Below, one piece after another: positions 35,275 to 45,894 of a stretch of 64,000 nucleotides of DNA (the stretch's first letter is position 1; every line of letters begins with the position of its first letter). Under the pieces are notes generated by a model. It was not told the origin of the DNA. It saw nothing but the letters and a program-made list of their open reading frames with translations, and did no database searches. The stretch lies in NCBI RefSeq assembly GCF_000192575.1, contig NZ_GL876933.1, positions 763,338 to 827,337 on the forward strand. The letters are read 5' to 3'. The position numbers and the translations under genes were made by a program. This DNA comes from Novosphingobium nitrogenifigens DSM 19370 (lineage in GTDB: Bacteria; Pseudomonadota; Alphaproteobacteria; Sphingomonadales; Sphingomonadaceae).

Positions 35275-35353
35275 GGGCCCACTATTCGCGCATTCCTTCA
35301 CTTTTATGACAGGTCGATGCCGTTGCGACGGGCAGCGAGCATGAGGGGGGGGC

Positions 35354-37054
35354 ATGAGGTGGGGCATGATTGACCGGGGGGAAATTCGTGGCATTAGGAC
35401 GGCCATGTTTCTCCCGAAACGGAATGCCCCCGAAACGAACGACTGCGCCGACCAGCGCCTGCCGCGATCGCATTCCGGCCTGGTGCTTGCGGGAATGCGC
35501 AATCTGGTGGCGCTGTTTCTGGTGCTGTGGTTCTGGATGGCGCCGTCCCATGCGGGGCTTGGCGGGACGGCAACTGCGGCCTTGCTCGTCGCGTATCTGG
35601 TCTTTGCCCTGATCCTGCTGGCGGTGGCCTGGCGCAGTTGGTGGTATGAAGTTCAACTCGGGCGGCCGGCCTTTATCGTCGATGTGATCACCTTGCTTTC
35701 CGCGCTCTTCCTGACCAAGGCGGTGGCGCTCGATTTCTTTAGTCCTTTCATCCCCTTCTTTGCCTTCCTGACGCTCAATTCGGCCGCGCGCTGGAGTGCG
35801 CGCAGCGTGTGGCTGATTGCGGGCGGTCTGGTCCTGGGGTTCCTGCTGACCGGGTGGCTGGTCGATCGCGGCGGTCTGTCGATCGACATGGCGCGTTTCG
35901 CACGGCGTTTCGGCTCGCTGGCCCTGCTCGCGGTGATGCTCGTGTGGTTTGCCTTCGGTCGTCAGTTGAGCGGCGCGGCGCGCTACGAACGGCAATGCTG
36001 TGCGCCGATGTACGGGGCATTCGGCGGGGTGTTGCGCTATGCAATGGATGCCTATGGGGCTCGCGGAGGCGTCCTTGCATGGTTGGACGAAGGCGAAACG
36101 CGTCCGCATCTCCATGCGGCCGGAACCATGGAGGGAGCATCGCTATCGCTGTCCGGCGGCATGATGGCGGGCGACCGGCCTTTCCTCTTCGGCAAGGGTG
36201 GGCAACGGCGAATCGTACTGATGGACCGGCGGACCCTGAGTGCCACGCAGGACGAAGGGCCGGTCGGTCCGATTGCAGTGCGTGATGGTGATGAAGGCCT
36301 TGCGATTCCGATCGGCAGTCGTACCGGGCGGGGCCAACTCCTGCTTTACGGCATTTCGGGCATGAATTCGGACGATCTTTTCACCGTGCAGGGCGTGGCC
36401 CGGGAAATTGCCGCCGCACTTGACGAGGACAATGCCGAAACCCTTGCCCGCGAAGTGGCCTTGTCGCGATTGCGTTCACAGATCGCTACCGATTTGCACG
36501 ACAGCGTGATCCAGACATTGGCGGGCACCAGGTTCCGGCTTCAGGCTCTGCGGAACGGCGTGGTCGAGGGCAAGGATATAGCACCCGACATCGACATGAT
36601 CTGCGCCGGAATCGCGGGCGAACAGGACCATGTCCGCACGATCATCGAACAGTTGCGCCAGGGCCGGATCCAGCCCGGCCACCGTGACCTGAGAGAGGAA
36701 TTGCGCGCCGTTTGCGCCCATCTCGCGCGGCACTGGATGATCAGGATTGCCGTGGCCGAGGTGGAAGAGCCTGTCATGGTCTCGGCGGCTCTTTGTTTCG
36801 AAGTGCAGCAGATCCTGCGCGAGGTTACTGCGAATGCGGTTCGCCACGGCAAGGCAACCGCAATCGATCTGGAAGCGGCCTGTGTCGAGGGCAGGATCCG
36901 GCTCGAAATGATCGACAACGGCGAAGGGTTTGCCGTCCCGCATCAGCCGCGCTCGATTGCCGGGCGCGTGGCCTGGCTGGGCGGTGATCTGACGGTCACA
37001 TCCGTGCCGGGGCGAACGGCGATCGTTGTCAGTCTGCCGATGGGGTTCGCATGA
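35354..37054 (+). CDS. Membrane sensor histidine kinase, NarL/DesK-type
   Basis: A kinase of up to 566 residues. About six hydrophobic segments fill the N-terminal 230 residues. Next comes a GAF-like region (about 230-365), then a HisKA_3 dimerisation domain with the phospho-acceptor in ATDLHDSVIQTL (H382 in this numbering) and a HATPase_c domain (VTANAVRHG N-box, DNGEGF G1 box). Three ATGs are possible (35354, 35366, 35405); all have purine-rich leaders, so the first is reported. The response regulator begins 16 nt after its stop. The ligand is unknown; the divergent TonB receptor suggests it senses or controls nutrient uptake. Confidence 0.88.
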   Translation: MRWGMIDRGEIRGIRTAMFLPKRNAPETNDCADQRLPRSHSGLVLAGMRNLVALFLVLWFWMAPSHAGLGGTATAALLVAYLVFALILLAVAWRSWWYEVQLGRPAFIVDVITLLSALFLTKAVALDFFSPFIPFFAFLTLNSAARWSARSVWLIAGGLVLGFLLTGWLVDRGGLSIDMARFARRFGSLALLAVMLVWFAFGRQLSGAARYERQCCAPMYGAFGGVLRYAMDAYGARGGVLAWLDEGETRPHLHAAGTMEGASLSLSGGMMAGDRPFLFGKGGQRRIVLMDRRTLSATQDEGPVGPIAVRDGDEGLAIPIGSRTGRGQLLLYGISGMNSDDLFTVQGVAREIAAALDEDNAETLAREVALSRLRSQIATDLHDSVIQTLAGTRFRLQALRNGVVEGKDIAPDIDMICAGIAGEQDHVRTIIEQLRQGRIQPGHRDLREELRAVCAHLARHWMIRIAVAEVEEPVMVSAALCFEVQQILREVTANAVRHGKATAIDLEAACVEGRIRLEMIDNGEGFAVPHQPRSIAGRVAWLGGDLTVTSVPGRTAIVVSLPMGFA

Positions 37055-37070
37055 GGATCGGGGTTCTGTC

Positions 37071-37706
37071 ATGATCAGTCCGGGCATGTTGAGGATCGTC
37101 ATTGCCGACGATCACGCGTTTTTCCGCGCCGGGCTGGAACAGGTTCTCGGCAGCCTGGGCTTTGCGGTCGTCGCGTCCGTGGGCGATGGCGACGCAGCGC
37201 TTGCCGCCGTCAAGGAGCATCATCCCGATCTCGTCATTCTCGACGTTCGCATGCCCGTGCGTGATGGGGGCGAAGTTCTGAAGGCGCTGCGCGCCAAGGG
37301 CGATGCGACCCCCATTCTGATTCTGGCCGCCGAAATTGACGATGACCGGCTGGTTTCCGCCGTACGGGCCGGTGTCAACGGGATCGTGTTCAAGGATACC
37401 GAGGCCGGAGCCCTGCGCGAAGCGATCGGCACGGTGATGGCGGGGGAGCGTGCTATTGCCGTATCGGTGATGGAACGTGCCTTTACGCTGGTGTCGGAGC
37501 CTCGGGGGCCATCCTTGCTGGAAAGCCTGTCCGAGCGGGACCGCAAGATCGTCGAAGGCGCCGCAGCAGGCCTGCGCAACCGTGAAATTGCCGAAAGGCT
37601 CGGAATTTCAGAAGGCTCCGTGAAGATCTACCTGCACCGGATTTTCGATCGTCTCCATGTCAGCAATCGCACTGAACTGGCGTTGCTGGTCCGGACAAAA
37701 GGCTGA
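37071..37706 (+). CDS. NarL/FixJ family response regulator
   Basis: A 211-residue regulator: receiver domain (LRIVIADDHAFFRAGLEQVL, phospho-acceptor D58 in LVILDVRMP, conserved Lys in IVFKDTE) and a LuxR-type HTH (LSERDRKIVEGAAAGLRNREIAERLGISEGSVKIYLHRIFDRL). It pairs with the upstream kinase. The start at 37071 is preceded by ATCGGGG; an ATG at 37086 is also possible. The natural target is the divergent TonB receptor gene, by inference from position and the palindrome between them. Confidence 0.93.
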   Translation: MISPGMLRIVIADDHAFFRAGLEQVLGSLGFAVVASVGDGDAALAAVKEHHPDLVILDVRMPVRDGGEVLKALRAKGDATPILILAAEIDDDRLVSAVRAGVNGIVFKDTEAGALREAIGTVMAGERAIAVSVMERAFTLVSEPRGPSLLESLSERDRKIVEGAAAGLRNREIAERLGISEGSVKIYLHRIFDRLHVSNRTELALLVRTKG

Positions 37707-37717
37707 CCATCGGCGGG

Positions 37718-38605
37718 CTACAGGTTCGCCTTGAACAGGACGAGCATGCGGGACCATGCTTTTTCGGCCTGTTCGCGGTCGTAGACGGGGGCGTCGATCG
37801 TGCACCAGCCGTGCTGGGCGGGGTAGACCTCGATCTCGGCGGGGCGGTGGGCCTGTGCGGCGGCGGTTTTCAGAGTGGTCTTGTCGTCGGGGCTGCGGGC
37901 GTCGTCGTTCTGGGCGATCGCGAACAGGAATGAAGCCTTTGTGCGGGGCAGCAGGAGGTGGGGGCTGTCGGGGCCGGTATCGACAAGGCCTGCGCCGTGG
38001 AACGAGGCGGCAGCGCCGATACGGTCGGGTTCGGCCGCCGCAGTGCGGACGGTATAGGGGCCGCCCATGCAAAAGCCGCAGGTGCCGATGCGATGCATGG
38101 TATCGACTTCGCCCTGCCGGTCGAGCCAGCCGACATAGGCGGCGGCATCGCGCATGATGCCGGCGGGTGTGATCTGGGTGATCAGGGGCTTGAGCTTGGC
38201 CTGTCCTTCCGGCGTGCGCCAGGCGACAAGGGAATCGAGCACCGGGGCTTTCGCACCGCGATAGTATTGATTGACCGCCAGCACGGCATAGCCCGAGGCG
38301 GCCAGATGCGCGGCCATGGTGCGATAGGCCGGACGCAGCCCGGCGATGTCGGGCCAGAGCAGGACGGCGGGATGGCGTCCGCTCGTCGGGGCGACGAACC
38401 ATGCGTCGGTGATGCCGTCGGGCGTGGTGATGGCGACGTCGCGCCCCTTGACCGGAAGAGCGGGCGGTTCGCCTTGGGCGCGGCATCCGGGCATGGAGGC
38501 CAGCGTCATCGCGCCCGCGCCGAGTGCGGCGAACCGGCGTCGATCGAGTGTCCCCGCGCGGGCGAGAAAGCGGGCGGCGTCGGTTTCGGTCAGGTCATCG
38601 CACAT
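37718..38605 (-). CDS. Dienelactone hydrolase family protein
   Basis: A 295-residue alpha/beta hydrolase. The nucleophile elbow is GFCMGG, with cysteine as in dienelactone hydrolases, and the catalytic histidine is in PAQHGWCTID. The N-terminus (DRRRFAALGAGAMTL) looks like a twin-arginine signal followed by a lipobox-like MPGCRA, so the protein is probably exported. Its substrate, possibly a lactone or carboxylic ester, cannot be told. It is convergent with the response regulator (11 nt gap). Confidence 0.88.
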   Translation of the reverse strand: MCDDLTETDAARFLARAGTLDRRRFAALGAGAMTLASMPGCRAQGEPPALPVKGRDVAITTPDGITDAWFVAPTSGRHPAVLLWPDIAGLRPAYRTMAAHLAASGYAVLAVNQYYRGAKAPVLDSLVAWRTPEGQAKLKPLITQITPAGIMRDAAAYVGWLDRQGEVDTMHRIGTCGFCMGGPYTVRTAAAEPDRIGAAASFHGAGLVDTGPDSPHLLLPRTKASFLFAIAQNDDARSPDDKTTLKTAAAQAHRPAEIEVYPAQHGWCTIDAPVYDREQAEKAWSRMLVLFKANL

Positions 38606-38671
38606 CGTGGGGGGCTCCCATGGCTTTGCGTGCGGACGATAGCGACGCGAGCCCCCGGTGCAATGCGATTG

Positions 38672-39526
38672 TCAGCTCTTGAAGACGACGGTCTTGTGTC
38701 CGTTGAGCAGGGCGCGATCCTCGAGATGGAGGCGGACTGCTTCGGCAAGGACGCGGCGTTCGATGTCTCGGCCCTTGCGGACGAGGTCGTCGGGGGTGTC
38801 GGCGTGGGTGACCGATTCCACGTCCTGATGAATGATCGGGCCTTCATCGAGGTCGGCAGTGACGTAGTGGGCGGTCGCGCCGATCATCTTCACCCCGCGC
38901 GCGAACGCCTGGTGATAGGGCTTCGCGCCCTTGAAGCTGGGCAGGAAGGAATGGTGGATATTGATGCAGCGGCCGGACAGGTAATGAGTCATGTCGTCGG
39001 ACAGGATCTGCATATAGCGGGCAAGGACGACGAGTTCGGCGCCGGTTTCCTCGACGATGCGCTTGATCTCGGCTTCCTGGGCGGGCTTGGTCGCGGCGGT
39101 GACGGGCAGGTGGTAATAGGGAATGTCCGACCACAGCGGCACCGACAGTGCCTCGCGCGGGTGGTTGCCGATGATTGCGACGACATCCATCGCCAGTTCG
39201 CCGATGCGCGCGCGATAGAGCAGGTCGCCCAGGCAGTGGTCGAACCGGCTGACCATCAGGATCACGCGGCGGCGCAGGCCGGAATCGCGCAGGCGCCAGT
39301 CCATGGCGAATTCCTCGGCCACCGGGCGGAAAGCCTCGCGCAGCGCGACCACGCCCTGTGCGCCCGGATCGAGCACCACCCGCATGAAGAAATTGCCCGA
39401 CAGCGCGTCGTCGAATTGTTGTGCTTCGAGAATGTTGGCGCCGCTTTCGAACAGCTTGCCGGTGACGCCGGAAACGATTCCGGGGCGGTCCTTGCACGAC
39501 AGGGTCAGGATAAGCGGTGCGGTCAT
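38672..39526 (-). CDS. purU: Formyltetrahydrofolate deformylase PurU
   Basis: A 284-residue enzyme hydrolysing 10-formyl-THF to formate and THF. An N-terminal ACT domain ([22 protein letters not shown]) is joined to a formyltransferase domain. The catalytic triad region is visible as [20 protein letters not shown] and [13 protein letters not shown]. It is divergent from the formaldehyde dehydrogenase gene across a 387-nt region, which links it to C1 handling. Confidence 0.95.
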   Translation of the reverse strand: MTAPLILTLSCKDRPGIVSGVTGKLFESGANILEAQQFDDALSGNFFMRVVLDPGAQGVVALREAFRPVAEEFAMDWRLRDSGLRRRVILMVSRFDHCLGDLLYRARIGELAMDVVAIIGNHPREALSVPLWSDIPYYHLPVTAATKPAQEAEIKRIVEETGAELVVLARYMQILSDDMTHYLSGRCINIHHSFLPSFKGAKPYHQAFARGVKMIGATAHYVTADLDEGPIIHQDVESVTHADTPDDLVRKGRDIERRVLAEAVRLHLEDRALLNGHKTVVFKS

Positions 39527-39913
39527 CGTTCTCTTGTCTTTCGGGTTGAATCCGGCAGGTCAAATCCGGTTTGCGCGGGGTCTATGTGCCTGATCGGATC
39601 ATCCGGCAATGACCGAATGCCCGACCGCGGCACCGTTCCATCCCCATGGGTTCGCCCGATAATAAATGCTTATGCGGGCAATCGTTCGGGGCTGGGTCGG
39701 TGCCTCGTTCCCGATCCGCCGTCCGGCGAAAGAGGAACGCGGCCCTATAAATCGCGCCTTGCGGCGTGACGATACCTCGTGGGGGTAACGGGTCACATGT
39801 GTCAAGAAACTATGCACATATGCCTGGAAAGGGTGGCATGGGCAATTGCCACGGTTCCGGGGGCGGACTATGCACGGGCTCAAACCGAACTCTCCGCATT
39901 TGAGGACCGTTCC
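39527..39913. other. Divergent control region between purU and frmA
   Basis: No credible gene in 387 nt. It must contain both promoters. The clearest structure is the inverted repeat at 39833-39852, described separately. GAGGA at 39902-39906 is the likely ribosome binding site for frmA. Confidence 0.6.
39833..39852. promoter_or_regulatory. Inverted repeat upstream of frmA
   Basis: GTGGCA-N8-TGCCAC, with an inner perfect palindrome GGCAATTGCC (39841-39850). It lies 61 nt before the frmA start, a suitable place for a repressor or activator site. Confidence 0.45.
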
Positions 39914-41019
<1,106 letters not shown>

Positions 41020-41026
<7 letters not shown>

Positions 41027-42867
41027 TTGTCGTCATCGTCCGTGTCCGGGTCGATCCTTGCGGTCGGCCCGGCCGGAGGGATCGGCGCGACAAGGCCGTA
41101 GGCGCTGTAATGCGTGTCGATTTCCGGTGAGAGCTTTCGAGCGGCGGCAAGGTCATCCTTGCCGCCGTTTTCCTGTCCGGCCTTGAATTTTGCCAGTGCG
41201 CGCAGGAACAGCGTGTTCGCCATGTCAGGGCGCAGGGCGAGCGCCGCATCGGCATCGGTGATGGCCGCGGCATAGTCCTTGCGGCGCAAGTGCACGAGCG
41301 TGCGGCTGTCGAGATAGCCCGGCTCTCCACGGCTCTTGCGGATCGCGGCGGTGCAATCGTCCAGCGCGCGGTCGAGATCGACATTGGCAAGAGCCCGGTT
41401 CCAGCAGCGCATGTTGAGCAGGTCGGGATAGCTGCTGTCTTCGCGATGGAGCGTGATCATCGGGTCGATCAGGGCCAGCGCGCGATCGGCCTTGCCCATG
41501 CGTTCGTAAAGGCCGACGGCTTGCATCATGTCGAGCGAGGTTTTCGGCGTGGCGGCAACGCCGGCATCGGCGTCGGCCATGGCGCCGGTCCGATCCCCGT
41601 CGTGAAGACGCAGCCACGCGCGGTGGAACAGCAGGACATTGTCGTTCGGTTTGAGCGCAAGAGCGGCATTGGCGTCTTTCAGAGCCAGATCGCGCTTGCC
41701 CGCGCGTTGATAGGCTCTCATGCGCATGGTCAGGAGATCGGTGCGTTGCGGAGCCAGCCGGATCGCTTCGGACAAGTCGGCAATGGCGCCGTCGATGTCG
41801 CCCTTGGTCATACGCGCCGATCCGCGTCCGGCGAATTCGTCGGCGGTCTTGGGGGCGTTGATTTTGTCGGTTCCGGTGAAGTTCCTTTCCACCGTCTTCA
41901 TGTGACCGATTTCGTCCTCGGTGGTGGAGGAAAAGATCGGGCCGCCGTTGTAGGTGAGGTAGATCACGTTCTGGCTGCGTGCGATGAAAACGTGATGCGA
42001 CAGGAAGAAATCCATGCCCAGCAGCATGTCGGTGCCGTCGCTGCCCATGTCGTCGTCGACGACCCGGATCGGGGAATTGTGAATTTCCTCGCCGTTGAAA
42101 TCGATCGAATCGGTGCGGGCGATCCAGCTTCTGCGTTGTTTCGTCCCGACGCCGGACATCTTGACCGAGGCGACCACTTTGGGGGAATTCAGGTCGATCC
42201 CCACTTTTTGGGCTGCCGAGCGTGTCAGGATCGAGGACGTCGCACCGGTATCGAGCATGGCGCGGATCTTGTGCCCGTTGATCCTGATTTCGCCATAGAC
42301 ATGGTAGTCGTGGTCGTCGCTTCCGGGCAACAGGGGCATCATGGCCAGAGTGCGATCGCCCGCCCAGTAGGCAAGATTGACCTTGGCGCAGTTGTGCGGC
42401 TTGATGATGTTCACCGTGCCGTGGGCAAGGTCGTATTCGGTATCGGCAAAGGACAAGAGGTTGGCGCCGATGAAGCCGTTGCCGCCGTCACTGCCGCCGA
42501 CGATGAACTGGATATTGTGCAGCGGATATTCCGCCAGTTTGAATTCGCGGATCGTGGCGAGTTCGGGCGTGAAATCGCCGCCGATCCCGGTGACGAAGAA
42601 ACCTTCGGGCAATGGTCCCAGAGAAAGCCCGAGTTCGGCTGCCCTTGCTCTGGGCATGGTGTTGAAGAAGGCGCCCGTATCCAGCCAGAAATGGGTTTCC
42701 TTGCCGTTGACGGAGACCGGAACGCTGGCCCGGTGATCCTCCATGACGACGGGTAGCCGCGCAAGCAGGTTGACTTTGCAGGCGTTGTCACCGGCATAGG
42801 CGGCATGGGGCAGGGCCACCCCAAGGAGGAGTGTCGGGGCGAGCAGGGAGCGGGCAATCCAGCGCAT
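41020..42867 (-). CDS. Exported protein with two retropepsin-like aspartic protease domains and TPR repeats
   Basis: A 615-residue protein. It begins with a signal peptide ([20 protein letters not shown], cleavage near AYA-G). Two aspartyl-protease half-domains follow, each with its own DTG motif: [10 protein letters not shown] (D63) and [11 protein letters not shown] (D206), each ending in a typical G-x-x-hydrophobic-L segment (GANLLSF; LLGMDFF). From about residue 360 to the end there are about six tetratricopeptide-type repeats (for example [32 protein letters not shown]). Retropepsins normally dimerise through single DTG units; two in one chain could form an intramolecular pair. The start at 42867 is chosen for the signal peptide. 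Substrate is unknown. Confidence 0.85.
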
Positions 42868-42946
42868 TGCGTCATGACTGCCCGCTTTATTGTCTATTGG
42901 CAACCGGCTTGAAATCAAATGAAGTAACGTAACTGGTCCAATCTGG

Positions 42947-43741
42947 TCACAGCGCCGAAATTCCTCCATCAAGTTTGAGTTCGGCACCGGTCATGAAGCT
43001 CGATTCGTCGCTGGCAAGATAGAGGACGCCGTTGGCGATTTCTTCGGGCGCGCCGATGCGGCCAAGGGGAATCTGGCGGGCGAGTTTTCCCATGATGACT
43101 TCTTTTTCGATGCCTGCATTGGCGCCGATTCCGTCAAGAATGGGCGTGTCGACAAAGGTCGGGTGAATGGAATTGCAGCGGATCGCCCAGCCGCGTTTCG
43201 CGCAGTAAAGCGCGACTGACTTGCTCAGCATCCACACCGCTGCCTTGCTGGCATTGTAGCCGGGCATGGTATCAGAAGCGATCAGCCCCGCGATCGAGCT
43301 GATATTGATGATCGAACCGGGCTGGTTGTCCTTCATCAGCGGCAATGCTTTCTGGCAGCCCAGAAAGACGCTGTCGACATTGACGGCAAAGCCGCGTCGC
43401 CATTCTTCGAGCGTGCAGGTCTCGATCGTGCCGCGCACGCCGATCCCGGCATTGTTGACCAGCACCGACAGCCCTCCGAGCGCCTCGGCGGCGCAGGCAA
43501 TGGCCCGGTCCCAGTCGTCGGGGTCGGTCACGTCGTGGGCAAGGGCAAGCGCGGTGCCCTCGCCGAATTCGTCATTGATGGCTTGCGCGGCGGCGGCGAC
43601 CTTGTCGGCATTGATGTCGGTCATCAGCACGCGGGCGCCTTCGCGTGCCAGCACGCGGGCGTGGGCAGCGCCCAGCCCTTGTGCCGCGCCGGTCACCAGC
43701 GCCTTTTTTCCAGAAACCCGTCCATCGGCAATCGGGGCCAT
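42947..43741 (-). CDS. Short-chain dehydrogenase/reductase
   Basis: A 264-residue classical SDR: NAD(P)-binding TGAAQGLGAAHARVLA, NNAGIG, catalytic Ser-Tyr-Lys in ISSIAG and YNASK, and C-terminal SFMTGAELKLDGGISAL. The acidic residue after beta-2 (LMTDINADKV) favours NAD. It resembles 3-beta/20-beta-hydroxysteroid or cyclic-alcohol dehydrogenases, but the substrate is not fixed by sequence. AGGAGAGG lies a few nt before the ATG, and a palindrome sits just upstream. Confidence 0.92.
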   Translation of the reverse strand: MAPIADGRVSGKKALVTGAAQGLGAAHARVLAREGARVLMTDINADKVAAAAQAINDEFGEGTALALAHDVTDPDDWDRAIACAAEALGGLSVLVNNAGIGVRGTIETCTLEEWRRGFAVNVDSVFLGCQKALPLMKDNQPGSIINISSIAGLIASDTMPGYNASKAAVWMLSKSVALYCAKRGWAIRCNSIHPTFVDTPILDGIGANAGIEKEVIMGKLARQIPLGRIGAPEEIANGVLYLASDESSFMTGAELKLDGGISAL

Positions 43742-43756
43742 TGCCCTCTCCTATCT

Positions 43757-43778
43757 TAAGCGTTCGATTAAACGCTTA
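43757..43778. promoter_or_regulatory. TetR-operator-like palindrome upstream of the SDR gene
   Basis: TAAGCGTT (43757-43764) and AACGCTTA (43771-43778) form a perfect 8-bp inverted repeat with a 6-nt centre. It overlaps the Nudix stop codon and lies 16 nt before the SDR start. The form fits a TetR-family operator, though no TetR gene is in the window; it could alternatively fold as an mRNA hairpin. Confidence 0.5.
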
Positions 43779-44310
43779 TGAGGCGAGCTCCGAGAAACAG
43801 CAACATTCTTGTGTCGATGGCATAGCCTTCGGCCCGGCGGGCCGCGATGAAAGCGTCGACCTGGGCCAGCGGGACGCGGTGGACGGTGATGTCCTCGCCA
43901 TCAAGGCCACCGCCTTCGCCGATCTTTTCGAGGTCGGTGGCGTGGAACAGCGTGTAGGATTCGGTGACCATGCCCGGCGAGGACTGAAATTCCCCCAGGG
44001 ATACGATCTGCCCCGCGCGATAGCCGGTTTCCTCTTCCAGTTCGCGGGCAGCGGCCACCTGGGGGTCTTCGCCTTCGCCACCGTCATCGTCGCCGACAAG
44101 ACCGGCAGGCAATTCGAGCGAGCGTCGCCCGAGCGGGATGCGGAACTGTTCGACCATGATGACGTGGTCGTTGTCGATGGCCAGGATCACCGCGGCGGTG
44201 ACATTGCGGGTACGGCTGACATATTCCCAGCGCCCCCGGGTCTTGGCGGCGATGTAGCGACCTTCCCAGCGGATCTCCTCGGGCTGGGCATATTCGTCTT
44301 CAAGAGCCAT
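43768..44310 (-). CDS. Nudix hydrolase, ADP-ribose/ADP-sugar pyrophosphatase type
   Basis: A 180-residue Nudix enzyme. The Nudix box is spread over GLVGDDDGGEGEDPQVAAARELEEETGY with a small insertion between G and REL, and the upstream SLELPAGLV and downstream SSPGMVTESYTLF are typical of ADP-ribose pyrophosphatases. The ATG at 44310 has GGAG five nt upstream; a GTG two codons earlier is also in frame. It lies between the TPM protein gene (12 nt) and the SDR gene (26 nt) and may share a message with them. Confidence 0.9.
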   Translation of the reverse strand: MALEDEYAQPEEIRWEGRYIAAKTRGRWEYVSRTRNVTAAVILAIDNDHVIMVEQFRIPLGRRSLELPAGLVGDDDGGEGEDPQVAAARELEEETGYRAGQIVSLGEFQSSPGMVTESYTLFHATDLEKIGEGGGLDGEDITVHRVPLAQVDAFIAARRAEGYAIDTRMLLFLGARLISV

Positions 44311-44322
44311 GGGCACTCCGGT

Positions 44323-45000
44323 TCACAGTTCGATGACGCCGTCGGGCAATTCGTTGACGGCTGCGGCTTCGCGCGGGAAATGCTCGGCCAGAACCTGCCC
44401 GACCTGTTCGATCGCTGCAACCAGTCCGTCGCCGGTGCGGCCCGCGCGGATTTCGGTCAGCATGGCATGCATGGCATTGCCCCAGATTTCGGGGGGCACC
44501 CGTGAGGCGATGGCCGCATCGGCGACGATTTCGGCGCGCCGTTCGGCAAGCGACAGGAAAATGACCACCCCGGTCGCCCCATGCGTGCGTCCCTGTGCGG
44601 CAAGACGGAAGGCCAGCATGGCCCGCGCGCGGACGCGGCGCGCCTTGATCGCGCCGGGGGTCAGCCACAGGCGCAAGGGGCGCCAGAGCATCAGCAGCCA
44701 CATGCCCGCAAACTTGATCGCCGCGACGAAGAGAGCAAGGCCGAAAGCCTCGTGCGGGGTCCAGCGATGGGCCCACATGCCGAGCGAACGATCGACGAGG
44801 CCAAGGTAGAAATCCGAGCCGATTTCCAGAGCACACAGAGCCACAAGCGCGATGGCCGCCGACCATGCGAGGGCGACGTCGGCGTAATTGTCCGAGGCTT
44901 GCGAAAAGACGGGGACGATTTCACCGTTCGCGCGACTTTCGGCGGCGACGACGGCGCTTGCCGCCTTGCGCCGGTCTTCTGCCGACAGGATGTTCGCCAT
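44323..45000 (-). CDS. TPM-domain membrane protein (no signal peptide)
   Basis: A 225-residue protein. Residues 10-40 and 130-215 together form a TPM-type domain (NGEIVPVFSQASDNY, then GATGVVIFLSLAERRAEIVADAAIA), split by two membrane segments (about 48-65 and 88-105). This is the form seen beside LemA/TPM pairs in many Proteobacteria. The ATG at 45000 is preferred over 45006 because AAGGGGG lies 7 nt before it. Molecular function is unknown. Confidence 0.82.
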   Translation of the reverse strand: MANILSAEDRRKAASAVVAAESRANGEIVPVFSQASDNYADVALAWSAAIALVALCALEIGSDFYLGLVDRSLGMWAHRWTPHEAFGLALFVAAIKFAGMWLLMLWRPLRLWLTPGAIKARRVRARAMLAFRLAAQGRTHGATGVVIFLSLAERRAEIVADAAIASRVPPEIWGNAMHAMLTEIRAGRTGDGLVAAIEQVGQVLAEHFPREAAAVNELPDGVIEL

Positions 45001-45025
45001 GGTCATTCCCCCTTGGTCTCATACG

Positions 45026-45056
45026 GCCCTGAAATGAGATGCACTCATCGCAGGGC
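45026..45056. repeat. Dispersed hairpin element, copy 2
   Basis: GCCCTG-aa-ATGAG, a 5-nt loop ATGCA, then CTCAT-cg-CAGGGC. It has the same arm order and spacing as the copy at 32245-32273 (CCTG, two variable bases, ATGAG, loop, CTCAT, two variable bases, CAGG). It lies between the two TPM-domain genes. Confidence 0.6.
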
Positions 45057-45082
45057 GTTTCGCTTGGACGGCGCGCGGCCTT

Positions 45083-45880
45083 TTACCAGCCGCCCGAGGC
45101 GCCGCCACCGCCCGAGCTGCCGCCACCGCCGGAAAATCCGCCGCCACCGCCACCCCAGTCGTTGCCGCCGCCCCAACCGCCGCCACCGAAGCCGCCGCCC
45201 GGAAAGATCCACACGCCGCCGCCGTAGCGGCGACCGCCGCCGCGCAGCACGCGCAGGAGCGGCATGAGGAAGAACAGGACGAAGATCACGAGAAAGACGA
45301 CCGTGCCGCTGTCGAATTGCGGCTGGTCCTCGCGCGCGACCTGGTCCTTGGCTTGTGCGGCGACTTTGCGCGCCTGATCGTCGGGCAGGCGCAATTGCGT
45401 GATCAGATCATCGACCGCCGCATTGATGCCCCCGGCATAGTCGTTGGCGCGAAAGCGCGGGACGATGTCGTGGCGGATGATGATGCTCGACAAGGCGTCG
45501 GTCACGATCCCTTCGAGGCCATAGCCGACCTCGATCCGCACTTTGTGCTCGGTCGGCGCGACCAGCAGGAGGATGCCGTCATTGCGTTGCTTGTCGCCGA
45601 TGCCCCAGGTGCGGAACAGGCGATTGGCATAGTCCTCGATCTCGTCGCCGCCGAGGCTGGAGACCGTGGCGACGACAAGCTGGCGTTGTGACTGGGTTTC
45701 CAGTGACGCAAGTTTGGTGTCGAGCGCGGAAACCTGATCGGGGGTCAGGATGTGTGCGTCATCGACCACGCGCCCGGTCAGTTGCGGGAACGTCTGGGCG
45801 CTGGCCGGGGCAAGACCCGACCACAGCGCCGCTGCAAGGATCAGCAGCGCTGCGGCAAGACGGTGAAGACGCGGGCGCAT
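45083..45880 (-). CDS. TPM-domain protein with glycine-rich C-terminus
   Basis: A protein of about 265 residues: signal peptide (MRPRLHRLAAALLILAAALW to near ASAQ), a periplasmic TPM domain (FPQLTGRVVDDAHILTPDQV through FRANDYAGGINAAVDDLI), a transmembrane helix (VVFLVIFVLFFLMPLLRVL) and a Gly/Ser/Trp-rich tail. This is the standard architecture of YgcG-like proteins. A TTG three residues into the lemA stop (45898) could be an alternative, coupled start. It is the middle gene of a lemA-TPM-TPM group implicated only loosely in envelope functions. Confidence 0.9.
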   Translation of the reverse strand: MRPRLHRLAAALLILAAALWSGLAPASAQTFPQLTGRVVDDAHILTPDQVSALDTKLASLETQSQRQLVVATVSSLGGDEIEDYANRLFRTWGIGDKQRNDGILLLVAPTEHKVRIEVGYGLEGIVTDALSSIIIRHDIVPRFRANDYAGGINAAVDDLITQLRLPDDQARKVAAQAKDQVAREDQPQFDSGTVVFLVIFVLFFLMPLLRVLRGGGRRYGGGVWIFPGGGFGGGGWGGGNDWGGGGGGFSGGGGSSGGGGASGGW

Positions 45881-45894
45881 GGACGCGCGCCCGC

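Noticed and set aside
33692-35344. 550-codon plus-strand frame opposite the TonB receptor
   Set aside because: Compositional shadow; the receptor with TonB box, plug motifs and aromatic C-terminus is on the minus strand.
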